DNA of 14,472 nt from Burkholderia sp. (GTDB lineage Bacteria; Pseudomonadota; Gammaproteobacteria; Burkholderiales; Burkholderiaceae), in contig JAQGMD010000433.1 in the NCBI GenBank assembly GCA_028292565.1, positions 1 to 14,472 on the forward strand, written 5' to 3'. Shown piece by piece: positions 7,127 to 14,340 of the stretch. The notes below the pieces were generated by a model that saw only the letters and a program-made list of their open reading frames with translations, made no database searches and had not been told where the DNA came from. The position numbers were made by a program, and so were the translations under genes. How positions within the stretch are numbered: the stretch's first letter is position 1; every line of letters begins with the position of its first letter.

Positions 7127-7846
7127 ATGACAGAATCCGTTCGCCTCGCCAAACGCGTTGCCGAGTTAGTCCCCTGCTCCCGCAGCGAAGCCGAGCAATA
7201 CATTGAAGGCGGTTGGGTCACCGTCGATGGCCAGGTCGTTGAAGAACCGGGATTCAGGGTCGATCGGCAAGATGTTCAGCTGTCACCGAAGGCCAGCCTC
7301 TCCGAACTTGTCCCCGTCACCCTGTTGCTGCACAAACCGGCCGGCTATGACGCGTGCGCAAACCCGCCGGTGCAACTCGTTACGCCCGACAGTCTTGCGA
7401 CGGACGTCCACGGCCCCGCCGTTCGCTTCCTGAAACGGCACCTTTCCGGATTAACGCTGACCGATTCGCTGGAAACCAGCGCGAGCGGCTTGCTCGTTTT
7501 AACGCAGGACTGGCGAGTCGCGCGCAAACTGGTCGACGACGCAGCGAAAATCGAACATGAATACATCGTCGAGGTAGCCGGCGAACCGGTACCGGATGGA
7601 TTGGCGCTGCTGAATCAAGGCCTGACCTGGAATGGCAAGCCACTGCCGCCGATGAAGGTCAGCTGGCAAAACGAAACACGCCTGCGCTTTGCACTCAAGA
7701 GCCCGCCACGTGGCCTGATCGCGCATGTATGTGAAAAGCTTGGATTGAAAGTAGTGAGCATGAAGCGCATCCGCATCGGCCGTGTGCCTATGGCCGGCTT
7801 GCAGCCGGGACAATGGCGGTATTTGCATGGGTACGAGCGGTTTTGA
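7127..7846 (+). CDS. RsuA-type pseudouridine synthase homologue, catalytic Asp replaced
   Basis: The 239-residue protein has the layout of RsuA/RluF-type pseudouridine synthases: an S4 RNA-binding domain (about 3-50, with RLAKRVAELVPCSRSEAEQYIEGG and VTVDGQVV), then the synthase fold starting with LLLHKPAGYD at 66-75. Enzymes of this superfamily carry an invariant aspartate in a GRLDxxTSGLLLLT motif. Here that stretch reads DSLETSASGLLVLTQD at 113-128, so the Arg-Leu-Asp triplet is Ser-Leu-Glu (E116). The downstream motif EHEYIVEV, normally KxYxV, is kept in outline. The protein may bind RNA without making pseudouridine, or use an unusual residue. I dimly recall relatives with the same change, so it may be a clade feature and not a fresh mutation. 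The ATG at 7127 fits the S4 start; no ribosome binding site is obvious. Confidence 0.85.
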   Translation: MTESVRLAKRVAELVPCSRSEAEQYIEGGWVTVDGQVVEEPGFRVDRQDVQLSPKASLSELVPVTLLLHKPAGYDACANPPVQLVTPDSLATDVHGPAVRFLKRHLSGLTLTDSLETSASGLLVLTQDWRVARKLVDDAAKIEHEYIVEVAGEPVPDGLALLNQGLTWNGKPLPPMKVSWQNETRLRFALKSPPRGLIAHVCEKLGLKVVSMKRIRIGRVPMAGLQPGQWRYLHGYERF

Positions 7847-7894
7847 TGGCTTCCACGTACAACGAGTTCGCGTCCGAGAGTCCGGGTTAGGGCT

Positions 7895-8302
7895 CGCGCA
7901 GTAATAAGTTGTGCATTTTGACGGTCGTAGCGGGATGCAAGTATCGACCTGGTCGAGCACAGCAGCAAGCATCACCCGAAAACCCGGGTCGTATTAGCTA
8001 CTGGTTATTCCGAGCGCCGAGTCGCTGTGCCAGGCGTAGAAATACTGGCAAAACCATATGACGTAGCCGACGCCGTGGAGATTCTGAGCCAATGACCACG
8101 GCATCCGCGGTCTGGCTGGAATAATCGCGCGAAGCGGATTGTTTCCCGTATGCGAGAGTGCAATGGCCGGTAATAGTCTGACCGGTTCATCAATAACAGA
8201 TTTTGAATAGGCGCCGCGACATCGAAGAGCGCCAACCGGAAAACCCTGTTGTGATGACTAATGGTGCTATGCGTTCCCCAACCAACAACTTATTCCTGCG
8301 CG
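7895..8302. mobile_element. Possible MITE-like element with 18-base terminal inverted repeats
   Basis: CGCGCAGTAATAAGTTGT at 7895-7912 and ACAACTTATTCCTGCGCG at 8285-8302 are inverted copies with one mismatch; weaker similarity continues nine bases outward (GTTAGGGCT against GTAAGGCAC). The 408-base segment codes for nothing recognisable. Inverted ends around a non-coding core fit a miniature transposable element. I see no clear target-site duplication, and no transposase is nearby, so the call is tentative. Confidence 0.4.
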
Positions 8303-8419
8303 GTGCCTTACGCAACGGGAACACCATCTTTCAGAGCCCTTATCGCCGGTAGGTAGGGACTCATCATTCATTTTTAATGGACGAGATAAAGCTGAGTGCT
8401 TTGAAACGTCAATTTGCAG

Positions 8420-8447
8420 AGCGCTTTTGAACTATTGCAAAAGTGCT
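8420..8447. repeat. Hairpin upstream of the alcohol dehydrogenase gene
   Basis: AGCGCTTTTG (8420-8429) pairs with CAAAAGTGCT (8438-8447) over ten bases with one G-T wobble and an eight-base loop. It lies in the probable promoter or leader region of the downstream gene. It may be an operator or simply a transcript structure; nothing further supports a role. Confidence 0.35.
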
Positions 8448-8558
8448 ATGTCGTATTTCAACGGCTTTCGGGCGTGCGTGCACACATTCGGAATCACATT
8501 GTGCGTTTCATGACGCCTGAAAATTCACTCATCAATTATCTGCGGACTTACTTAAATC

Positions 8559-9740
8559 ATGAAAGCACTCGTTTGGCACGGCAAAAGCGATATTCGCTAT
8601 GACAACGTTCCCGATCCGGAGATTCTGAATCCGCGCGACGCCATCATCAGGGTGACGTCGACTGCAATCTGCGGCTCCGACCTGCACCTGTTCAACGGCC
8701 TCAACCCGACGATGGAGTCTGGCGATATCATGGGTCACGAACCCATGGGCGAAGTGCTTGAGGTCGGGAGCGGGATCAAAAATCTGAAAAAGGGAGACCG
8801 TATTGTCGTGCCCTTCACTATCTCGTGCGGCTCCTGTTTCTTTTGTCAGAAAACTTTGTTTTCACTCTGCGACAATACCAATCCGAACGAAGAGATCGCA
8901 CGTAAAGCTTTGGGTCACTCGCCCGCAGGTTTACTCGGTTTTTCACACATGTTCGGCGGTTATGCAGGCGGCCAGGCGCAGTACCTGCGAGTGCCATTTG
9001 CCGATGTAGGACCGGTCAAGGTCCCGGATGGCATTCCAGATGAACAGGTGCTGTTCCTTTCCGATATTTTCCCCACCGGCTATATGGCGGCTGAAAATGC
9101 AGAGATTGAGCCAGGCGACACCGTCGCAATTTGGGGTTGTGGCCCGGTAGCGCAGTTCGCTATTCAAAGCGCTTGGATGTTAGGGGCCGGACGAGTGATT
9201 GCTATCGACCGGGTGCCCGAACGCTTGCAGATGGCGGAGCGATGCGGTAAAGCGGAGACCATTAATTTTTCTGAAATCGATGGTTCCGTCTATGACAAAT
9301 TGATGGAGATGACAAATGGAAGAGGCCCAGACCGCTGTATCGACGCGGTAGGAGCGGAAGCGCATGGCACAGGCTCTGCGGATGCGTTATTGGATCGCGC
9401 GAAAATGGCAGTCTATCTGGCGACAGATCGACCACACGCATTGAGGGAAGCAATGATGGCGGTGCGTAAGGGAGGCACCATCTCCGTACCAGGTGTCTAT
9501 GTTGGCTTGCTTGACAAGATCCCCTTCAGCGCCGTGATGAATAAAGGCGTGACGATTAAAACTGGACAGACCCACGTGCCGCGCTATTACGAAAGGCTAT
9601 TGAAGAAGATCGTCGGCGGCGAGATCGATCCGTCTTTTGTGATTACGCACCGCCGACCACTTGCCGACGGTCCGGGTCTTTATAAGACATTTCGCGATAA
9701 AGAGGATGGCTGTATCAAGGTGGTATTGAGTCCTCACTGA
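8559..9740 (+). CDS. Zinc-dependent alcohol dehydrogenase, formaldehyde-dehydrogenase-like
   Basis: The 393-residue enzyme is a medium-chain, zinc-dependent NAD(P) alcohol dehydrogenase. Catalytic zinc ligands are C38 in AICGSDLH and H60-E61 in GHEP. The structural zinc site has all four cysteines: C90, C93, C96 and C104. The Rossmann motif GCGPVAQFA follows near 194, with an acidic ID pair ending the next strand (AID), which favours NAD. The insert after the structural zinc ([28 protein letters not shown]) and the total length are typical of the formaldehyde-dehydrogenase-like subgroup, not of ordinary ethanol dehydrogenases. Actual substrates in that subgroup vary, so aldehyde or alcohol specificity is open. 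It sits 97 bases before nemR, next to other electrophile-detoxifying enzymes, which suggests a role in aldehyde handling. No strong ribosome binding site is seen. Confidence 0.92.
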   Translation: MKALVWHGKSDIRYDNVPDPEILNPRDAIIRVTSTAICGSDLHLFNGLNPTMESGDIMGHEPMGEVLEVGSGIKNLKKGDRIVVPFTISCGSCFFCQKTLFSLCDNTNPNEEIARKALGHSPAGLLGFSHMFGGYAGGQAQYLRVPFADVGPVKVPDGIPDEQVLFLSDIFPTGYMAAENAEIEPGDTVAIWGCGPVAQFAIQSAWMLGAGRVIAIDRVPERLQMAERCGKAETINFSEIDGSVYDKLMEMTNGRGPDRCIDAVGAEAHGTGSADALLDRAKMAVYLATDRPHALREAMMAVRKGGTISVPGVYVGLLDKIPFSAVMNKGVTIKTGQTHVPRYYERLLKKIVGGEIDPSFVITHRRPLADGPGLYKTFRDKEDGCIKVVLSPH

Positions 9741-9749
9741 CGTCGCGAT

Positions 9750-9783
9750 TGGTGGAGAAGCCTGTGCGGCGGAGTCTCCACCA
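9750..9783. terminator. Hairpin between the alcohol dehydrogenase gene and nemR
   Basis: TGGTGGAGA at 9750-9758 pairs with TCTCCACCA at 9775-9783, with an inner GCC/GGC pairing inside the 16-base loop. It begins ten bases after the dehydrogenase stop. There is no T-run, so it is at most a weak or Rho-assisted terminator, but its position separates the two transcription units. Confidence 0.45.
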
Positions 9784-9802
9784 TTGCCTCAAAGCATGGG
9801 GA

Positions 9803-9831
9803 TTGCTATTAGACGACCGGTCTAATATAAT
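9803..9831 (+). promoter_or_regulatory. nemR promoter with NemR operator in the spacer
   Basis: TTGCTA (9803-9808) and a perfect TATAAT (9826-9831) are separated by exactly 17 bases, and those 17 bases are the palindrome TTAGACGACCGGTCTAA (9809-9825): six-base arms TTAGAC/GTCTAA around GACCG. A bound TetR-family dimer would cover the spacer and block RNA polymerase, so autorepression is expected. The -10 box ends six bases before the ATG at 9838, so transcription should start at or next to the start codon. Confidence 0.75.
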
Positions 9832-9837
9832 CCATGG

Positions 9838-10440
9838 ATGGAACGGACTCATCAATATCAGGATACCCGCGAACGCATACTCTCGGTTGGCGAGGGGCTC
9901 ATCCTCGCGCGCGGCTTTTCTGCCGTGGGATTAAGCGAAATCCTGGGCAAGGCCGAGGTGCCAAAAGGGTCGTTTTATCATTATTTCAAGTCGAAGGAAG
10001 GCTTTGGGGTCGCGCTGCTGGAACGCTATTTCCAGGATTACGATGCACGCCTTTCGGGTCTTTTCGCCGCTAAGCCTCAGCGCGGGCTAGAGATCGTGCT
10101 CGGTTATTTCGAAAACTGGCTCGAAACGCAAACCGCCAGCGGCTCCAATCACTCTTGTCTGGCAGTGAAACTGGCAGCGGAAGTCTGTGATTTGTCAGAG
10201 CCGATGCGGCAGGAACTATCGGCGGGCATGAACCGGATCGTTGAACACCTTGCCGCAGCGATTCGTGTAGCCCACGCAGACGGCTCATTGAAGCAGGATG
10301 TCGATGCCGAGCAACTTGCCGAGTCACTTTACGCCATGTGGGTGGGGGCATCGTTGCTGGCGCGAGCGAATGGTTCCAATGCGCCGCTGGAACGGGCGTA
10401 TCGCCAGACTGAGCAGATGTTGGGAATAGCAGGCACTTAA
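9838..10440 (+). CDS. nemR: NemR, TetR-family redox- and electrophile-sensing repressor
   Basis: The 200-residue protein aligns along its length with E. coli NemR as I remember it. In E. coli, NemR represses nemRA-gloA and releases DNA on exposure to hypochlorite, quinones, methylglyoxal and alkylating agents. The TetR helix-turn-helix spans about 10-55 (ILARGFSAVGLSEIL, then VPKGSFYHYFKSKEGFG). The ligand domain holds SCLAVKLAAEVCDLSEPMR (106-124). Its two cysteines, C107 and C117, match E. coli C106 and C116, and the protein has no others. The E. coli lysine K175, which forms a sulfenamide bond with C106, is replaced by arginine R176 in LLARAN. No ribosome binding site precedes the ATG, and the promoter predicts a leaderless mRNA. 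The target is almost surely itself and the nemA gene 133 bases downstream, which carries the same operator. Confidence 0.93.
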   Translation: MERTHQYQDTRERILSVGEGLILARGFSAVGLSEILGKAEVPKGSFYHYFKSKEGFGVALLERYFQDYDARLSGLFAAKPQRGLEIVLGYFENWLETQTASGSNHSCLAVKLAAEVCDLSEPMRQELSAGMNRIVEHLAAAIRVAHADGSLKQDVDAEQLAESLYAMWVGASLLARANGSNAPLERAYRQTEQMLGIAGT

Positions 10441-10479
10441 AGTCGTAATTTCGTGGTCTCGTTTTTTTTGCGCCAAACA

Positions 10480-10496
10480 CTAGACGACCGGTCTAA
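10480..10496. promoter_or_regulatory. Second NemR operator, upstream of nemA
   Basis: CTAGACGACCGGTCTAA differs from the nemR operator in one base of 17. Its right half overlaps TCTAAT (10492-10497), a possible -10 box, with TTGCGC at 10468-10473 as a poor -35 box 18 bases upstream. NemR bound here would repress nemA from its own promoter. Confidence 0.7.
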
Positions 10497-10543
10497 TTTG
10501 GTAAGGAAGGGCTGGAAATCTGCCCGTTTTATTTCGACCGGTG

Positions 10544-10560
10544 TGAGTTGACCGGTCTAT
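10544..10560. promoter_or_regulatory. Degenerate third NemR-like site before nemA
   Basis: TGAGTTGACCGGTCTAT keeps the core GACCGGTCTA of the two upstream operators but has lost most of the left arm. A further partial copy, CGACCGGTGT, lies at 10535-10544. Together they could act as auxiliary NemR sites within the nemA leader. The last bases overlap an ATG (10559) that I do not take as the start. Confidence 0.45.
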
Positions 10561-10573
10561 GTCAGGAGAATCA

Positions 10574-11680
10574 ATGCACGACCATTTGCTTTCACCGGTA
10601 AAAGCCGGATCCGTTGAACTTTCCAATCGCGCAATCATGGCGCCGCTGACGCGTTCACGCGCGGGCCAGCCGGGCGACGTCCCGACCGGGATGAACGTTG
10701 AATACTATGCACAACGCGCCGGCGCGGGCCTGATCGTTTCGGAAGGAACGCAGATCTCGCAACAAGGCCAGGGTTACGCATGGACGCCGGGCATCTACAC
10801 AGACGAGCAAGAGGCCGGCTGGAAGAAGGTCACGGAAGCAGTACATGCAAAAGGCGGTCGCATCGCGGCCCAGTTGTGGCACGTAGGCCGTGTATCCCAC
10901 TCGCTGTTGCAGCCTGAAAGTGCGGCTCCCGTCGCACCGTCGGCGATCGTAGCGGCCAACACCAAATGCTTCGTTGTGCATCCGGATGGCACGCCAGAGA
11001 ATGTGGCAACGGGTGCACCGCGTGCGCTGGCAACCGACGAAATCCCGGGCATTGTTGCTCAGTACAAGCAGGCGGCGGCTCGTGCGCGCCGTGCCGGTTT
11101 CGATTTTGTCGAAATTCACTCCGCGAACGGGTATCTGCCCCACCAGTTTTTGTCGACGAACACCAATCAACGCACCGACCAGTATGGCGGCTCCATCGAG
11201 AATCGCGCCCGCTTCGTGCTGGAAGCCGTCGATGCCGCAATCGAAGAGTTGGGTGCCGATCGGGTCGGCGTCCGGCTGTCGCCGCACTTCATCGCGCATG
11301 ACATGGGGGACAAGGAAGCGGATGCAAGCACGCTCTACCTGGCCAAAGAATTCAGCCGTCGCGGCATCGCCTTTCTGCATATCGCCGAGCCTGACTGGGC
11401 CGGTGGCCCGGTGTTGACCGACGAGTTCCGCCGGCAGATCCGTGCGGACTTCAACGGCCTGCTGATTTTCTGCGGCGGTTATACGGCAGCTGAGGCGGAC
11501 GCGCTGATTGCAAACGGTCTCGGCGACGCAGTCGGATTCGGACGTCAATTCCTGGCTAACCCGGACTTGGTTGAGCGTTTCCGCGCCGGCGCCAAGTTGA
11601 ACGCGCCTGACCAGACCACCTTCTACGGTGGCGACGCGCGAGGATACATCGACTATCCGACTTTGAAGCAGGCTGCATAA
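10574..11680 (+). CDS. nemA: NemA-type old yellow enzyme (N-ethylmaleimide reductase)
   Basis: This 368-residue flavin enzyme of the old yellow enzyme family reduces activated C=C bonds (enones, maleimides, quinones) and nitro compounds with NAD(P)H and bound FMN. It follows E. coli NemA along its length: APLTR (T26), GLIVSEGTQIS, QLWHVGRVSH, and the active site H182, N185 and Y187 in EIHSANGYLPHQF. E. coli NemA has His-His at the two substrate-binding positions; the His-Asn pair here is the OYE1 arrangement. RTDQYGGSIENRARF and the C-terminal FYGGDARGYIDYPTL are further family marks. The ATG at 10574 is chosen because AGGAGA lies five bases upstream; the earlier ATG at 10559 lies in the operator-like site. 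It is regulated by NemR through the upstream boxes, and a terminator-like hairpin follows it. Confidence 0.94.
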   Translation: MHDHLLSPVKAGSVELSNRAIMAPLTRSRAGQPGDVPTGMNVEYYAQRAGAGLIVSEGTQISQQGQGYAWTPGIYTDEQEAGWKKVTEAVHAKGGRIAAQLWHVGRVSHSLLQPESAAPVAPSAIVAANTKCFVVHPDGTPENVATGAPRALATDEIPGIVAQYKQAAARARRAGFDFVEIHSANGYLPHQFLSTNTNQRTDQYGGSIENRARFVLEAVDAAIEELGADRVGVRLSPHFIAHDMGDKEADASTLYLAKEFSRRGIAFLHIAEPDWAGGPVLTDEFRRQIRADFNGLLIFCGGYTAAEADALIANGLGDAVGFGRQFLANPDLVERFRAGAKLNAPDQTTFYGGDARGYIDYPTLKQAA

Positions 11681-11693
11681 AAGTCAGCCGCAG

Positions 11694-11750
11694 GGCGAGC
11701 ATGACCGCGACGATACGAACCGGTGGTTCGTGGCGCTCGCCTTTGTCTTT
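11694..11750 (+). terminator. Probable terminator between the two old yellow enzyme genes
   Basis: GGCGAGC (11694-11700) pairs with GCTCGCC (11735-11741) as the base of a stem, and inside it ACGAACC (11715-11721) pairs with GGTTCGT (11725-11731) around GGT. The structure is followed by TTTGTCTTT. It starts 13 bases after the nemA stop and suggests that the next gene is not simply co-transcribed. Confidence 0.6.
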
Positions 11751-11784
11751 ACACTTCTTAACTAACAAGAAAACACACTCACGC

Positions 11785-12876
11785 ATGAAATCGGATTCGA
11801 TCCTCTACACGCAAGCCTCTATCGGCAAAGTCACATTGAAGAACAGAATCGCCGTCGCACCGATGACGCGCACCAGCGCGACGGACGACGGCCTGGCCAC
11901 CGATGATATGGCCCGCTATTACGCCCGCTTTGCCCGTGGCGGATATAGCCTTGTCATCACGGAGGGCGCTTACCCCGATCTGCGGTACAGCCAGGGATAT
12001 CTTTATCAGCCCGGCATCGCCAACGATGCGCAGGCCAACGCGTGGCGCCAGGTGATCGATGCGGTACATGCGGAGGGTGGAAAGATTTTCATCCAGCTGA
12101 TGCATGCAGGTGCCTTGAGCCAGGGGAACCACTGGAACACGTCAACCGCCGGCCCATCATCTGTGCAACCCGTGGGAGCGCAGCTCGGCTTTTACCGCGG
12201 TGAGGGGCCTTATCCGGCTCCCAGGGAACTGACACTCGACGACATCGCACAGCTGAAGAAAGACTTTGCCGCTGCAGCCGGCCGCGCCAAGGCAGCCGGT
12301 TTCGACGGCGTGGAAATCCACGGCGCCAATGGCTACGTCCTCGACCAATTCCTTACAAGCTATACGAATCAGCGCACCGACGCTTACGGTGGATCGACGC
12401 AAAACCGTGTGCGCTTGCTGGTCGAAGTCAGCGAAGCGGTCCGTCAGGAAGTGGGAGCGGACTACACCGTCGGCATTCGCATTTCGCAAGGGAAGGTCAA
12501 CGATTACGAACACAAATGGGCGAATGGCGAACAAGACGCCAAGACCATCTTCGAAAGCCTGGGCAAGGCCAGTCTCGACTTCATACACATCACCGAGTTC
12601 GATGCCATCAAACCGGCATTCGGCGAGGGTGAAACCCTGGTGGCATTCGCCAGGCGTTACGGCCAATTGCCGGTAATCGCCAACGGACAGTTGGGCGAAC
12701 ACGACAAAGCTGCGGCGCTGGTGGATAGCGGCGACGCCCTGATCGTCACGCTTGGCAAAACCGCGCTCGCCAATCCCGATTGGCCGGCCCGCATTGCCAA
12801 AGCCGCGCCGATCGCCGAATTCGACTACGGCATATTGCAGCCGCTGGCGCATATCAAGGACAGCGAACTGGTGTAA
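11785..12876 (+). CDS. Second old yellow enzyme-family NADH:flavin oxidoreductase
   Basis: The 363-residue protein is another FMN-dependent ene-reductase-type enzyme, clearly distant from the adjacent NemA. Family motifs are VAPMTR (T28), GGYSLVITEGAYPD, FIQLMHAGALSQ, and the catalytic region EIHGANGYVLDQFL with H179, N182 and Y184, followed by RTDAYGGSTQNR. The C-terminal half has IANGQLGEHDKA and GKTALANPDW for phosphate binding of FMN. The NemA-style tail is absent. The substrate is unknown. The ATG at 11785 fits the usual start of the fold; an upstream in-frame ATG at 11701 falls inside the terminator-like hairpin and is unlikely. The ribosome binding site is weak. It probably has its own promoter in the T-rich bases 11742-11765 or is reached by read-through from nemA. 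Confidence 0.9.
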   Translation: MKSDSILYTQASIGKVTLKNRIAVAPMTRTSATDDGLATDDMARYYARFARGGYSLVITEGAYPDLRYSQGYLYQPGIANDAQANAWRQVIDAVHAEGGKIFIQLMHAGALSQGNHWNTSTAGPSSVQPVGAQLGFYRGEGPYPAPRELTLDDIAQLKKDFAAAAGRAKAAGFDGVEIHGANGYVLDQFLTSYTNQRTDAYGGSTQNRVRLLVEVSEAVRQEVGADYTVGIRISQGKVNDYEHKWANGEQDAKTIFESLGKASLDFIHITEFDAIKPAFGEGETLVAFARRYGQLPVIANGQLGEHDKAAALVDSGDALIVTLGKTALANPDWPARIAKAAPIAEFDYGILQPLAHIKDSELV

Positions 12877-12892
12877 CGAGGGTGTAGTGCTG

Positions 12893-12923
12893 GCCGCGTC
12901 GGTTGCCCTTCTGCCGATGCGGC
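12893..12923. repeat. Hairpin in the leader of the SMR gene
   Basis: GCCGCGTCGG (12893-12902) pairs with CCGATGCGGC (12914-12923) over ten bases with one wobble pair, followed by GAAAAAAATC. It is 17 bases after the oxidoreductase stop and 35 before the SMR start. With A's and not T's after the stem it is not a classical terminator; it may separate expression of the two genes at the RNA level. Confidence 0.4.
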
Positions 12924-12958
12924 GAAAAAAATCTTTAATGTCATTGGAGTACAAATCG

Positions 12959-13285
12959 ATGAACCCCTGGTTCATGCTGGCTATTGCCATCGCGGCGGAA
13001 CTCGGCGCAACTACCGCGTTAAAATTTTCTGACGGTTTCTCGAAGCTCGGTCCCTCAGCCCTGGTTATCGCAGGCTACGGCGTGGCTTTCTATATGTTGG
13101 CGCAGGTACTGAAGACCCAGGAAGTCGGCATTGTGTACGCGATCTGGAGCGGAGCCGGCCTGGCCATCATTGCCCTGATCGGCGTGGTTTTCCTCGGTGA
13201 ATCGGTCAGTCTCTACAAGATTGGCGGGCTCATTGCGATCCTGGTCGGCGTGCTGCTCCTAAACCTGGCTGGAAACGCGCAGTAA
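12959..13285 (+). CDS. Small multidrug resistance (SMR) transporter, EmrE type
   Basis: The 108-residue protein has four membrane helices and follows E. coli EmrE closely. It starts MNPW against MNPY and has the essential proton- and drug-binding glutamate at the same position, E14 ([18 protein letters not shown]). YAIWSGAG near 60-67 carries the conserved tyrosine and tryptophan of the binding pocket. Family members form antiparallel dimers in the inner membrane and export cationic, hydrophobic compounds by proton exchange. The sequence looks like the drug-exporting (Qac/EmrE) branch more than the guanidinium exporters. GGAG nine bases upstream of the ATG at 12959 fixes the start over the earlier in-frame ATG at 12938. 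It lies 82 bases after the second old yellow enzyme gene and 68 before the YhbW-like gene, so it may belong to the same operon. Confidence 0.93.
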   Translation: MNPWFMLAIAIAAELGATTALKFSDGFSKLGPSALVIAGYGVAFYMLAQVLKTQEVGIVYAIWSGAGLAIIALIGVVFLGESVSLYKIGGLIAILVGVLLLNLAGNAQ

Positions 13286-13353
13286 AACCCGGACGGCTAT
13301 TGGATCGAAATTGTCCAGCCGACATTGCTTACCCAACCTGGTCAATAAAACCC

Positions 13354-14340
13354 ATGATTCCTTTTTCCGTTCTTGATCTTTCCCCCATAGCCGAAGGTAG
13401 CGACGCTGCCGAGTCCTTTCGTAACACGCTGGACCTCGCGCAGCATGGCGAACGCTGGGGCTACAACCGCTTCTGGCTGGCAGAGCACCATGGCATGCCA
13501 GGCATCGCCAGTGCCGCGACTGCGGTTCTGATCGGGCATGTAGCCGCCGGTACGTCGCGCATCCGCGTCGGCGCAGGCGGCATCATGTTACCCAACCATT
13601 CTCCTCTCGTGATTGCCGAACAATTCGGAACGCTGGAATCTCTCTTCCCCGGCCGCATCGACCTGGGACTTGGCCGTGCGCCGGGCTCCGACCAGATCAC
13701 CGCGCGCGCATTGCGGAGAAACCTGGCGTCCGATTCGGACGAGTTCCCGCAGGACGTGGCAGAGCTGATGGATTACTTTTCGTCAGAGCAGAGGCAACCG
13801 GTTCACGCAGTCCCCGGCTCCGGGCTGAACGTCCCGATCTGGATTCTGGGCTCGAGCCTGTTCGGCGCGCAACTGGCGGCTGCCCTCGGGCTGCCCTATG
13901 CATTCGCCTCCCACTTCGCCCCAGCGCAGATGATGCAGGCGATTGAGGTGTACCGCGCTACGTTCCGCCCATCCGCGCAACTCGACAAGCCTTATGTCAT
14001 GCTTGGCTTTAACGTCTTCGCCGCTGACACGGACGAGGAAGCGGTATTTCGCGCAAGCTCGATGCAACAGGCATTTATCAGCCTGCGTAGCGGTCGCCCC
14101 TCGCGACTGCAACCGCCGGTGAAAGATTACTGGAACCGCATCGGTCCGCAGGAGCGTGCTTTGCTTGAGCAGGTTTTATCGTGTTCGGCAGTCGGTTCGC
14201 CTGAGACGGTCGCCCGTCAATTAAAGGCGTTCATCGAACATACCGGTGCGGATGAACTGATGATCACTTCACAGATCTTCGAACACTCCGCTCGCCTGCA
14301 CTCGTACGAGATTACCGCGGACATCCATAAAAACGCCTGA
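13354..14340 (+). CDS. Luciferase-like flavin oxidoreductase, YhbW type
   Basis: The 328-residue protein belongs to the bacterial luciferase-like (LLM) superfamily, group 1, the group of E. coli YhbW. These TIM-barrel enzymes use reduced FMN or F420; in proteobacteria FMN is likely. Typical features are the N-terminal [71 protein letters not shown], and the late [16 protein letters not shown] followed by [11 protein letters not shown]. The substrate of this group is not known. The ATG at 13354 gives the standard [11 protein letters not shown] start; no good ribosome binding site is visible, and the upstream extension to 13300 is not family-like. As the last gene of the plus-strand run it may share transcripts with the SMR gene. 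Confidence 0.92.
   Translation: MIPFSVLDLSPIAEGSDAAESFRNTLDLAQHGERWGYNRFWLAEHHGMPGIASAATAVLIGHVAAGTSRIRVGAGGIMLPNHSPLVIAEQFGTLESLFPGRIDLGLGRAPGSDQITARALRRNLASDSDEFPQDVAELMDYFSSEQRQPVHAVPGSGLNVPIWILGSSLFGAQLAAALGLPYAFASHFAPAQMMQAIEVYRATFRPSAQLDKPYVMLGFNVFAADTDEEAVFRASSMQQAFISLRSGRPSRLQPPVKDYWNRIGPQERALLEQVLSCSAVGSPETVARQLKAFIEHTGADELMITSQIFEHSARLHSYEITADIHKNA

Larger units (their letters stand above)
7847..8558. other. 712-base gene-free stretch
   Basis: No gene is recognisable here on either strand. It contains the inverted-repeat-bounded segment 7895-8302, the 20-base stretch 7972-7991 that nearly repeats 835-854, and a hairpin at 8420-8447 about 110 bases before the alcohol dehydrogenase start. 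Short frames exist (for example minus 8005-8235 and plus 8414-8602) but do not look like proteins. Confidence 0.5.

Noticed and set aside
8173..8187. Possible NemR box (CTGACCGGTTCA) in the gene-free region before the alcohol dehydrogenase gene
   Set aside because: Only the ACCGGT core is shared and both palindrome arms are lost; it lies almost 400 bases from the gene.
8414..8602. 62-codon plus-strand frame before and overlapping the alcohol dehydrogenase gene
   Set aside because: It starts with TTG, overlaps the next gene by 44 bases, has no ribosome binding site and no recognisable motif.
9008..9020. GACCGGTC inside the alcohol dehydrogenase coding region
   Set aside because: It is an eight-base palindrome expected by chance in GC-rich code and lacks the TTAGAC/GTCTAA arms.
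10461..10470. T8 run after nemR as an intrinsic terminator
   Set aside because: No stable stem precedes it.
12877..12958. Guanidine riboswitch upstream of the SMR transporter
   Set aside because: The hairpin loop is not an ACGR tetraloop and there is no second matching hairpin; the transporter also looks like the EmrE branch and not the guanidinium branch.
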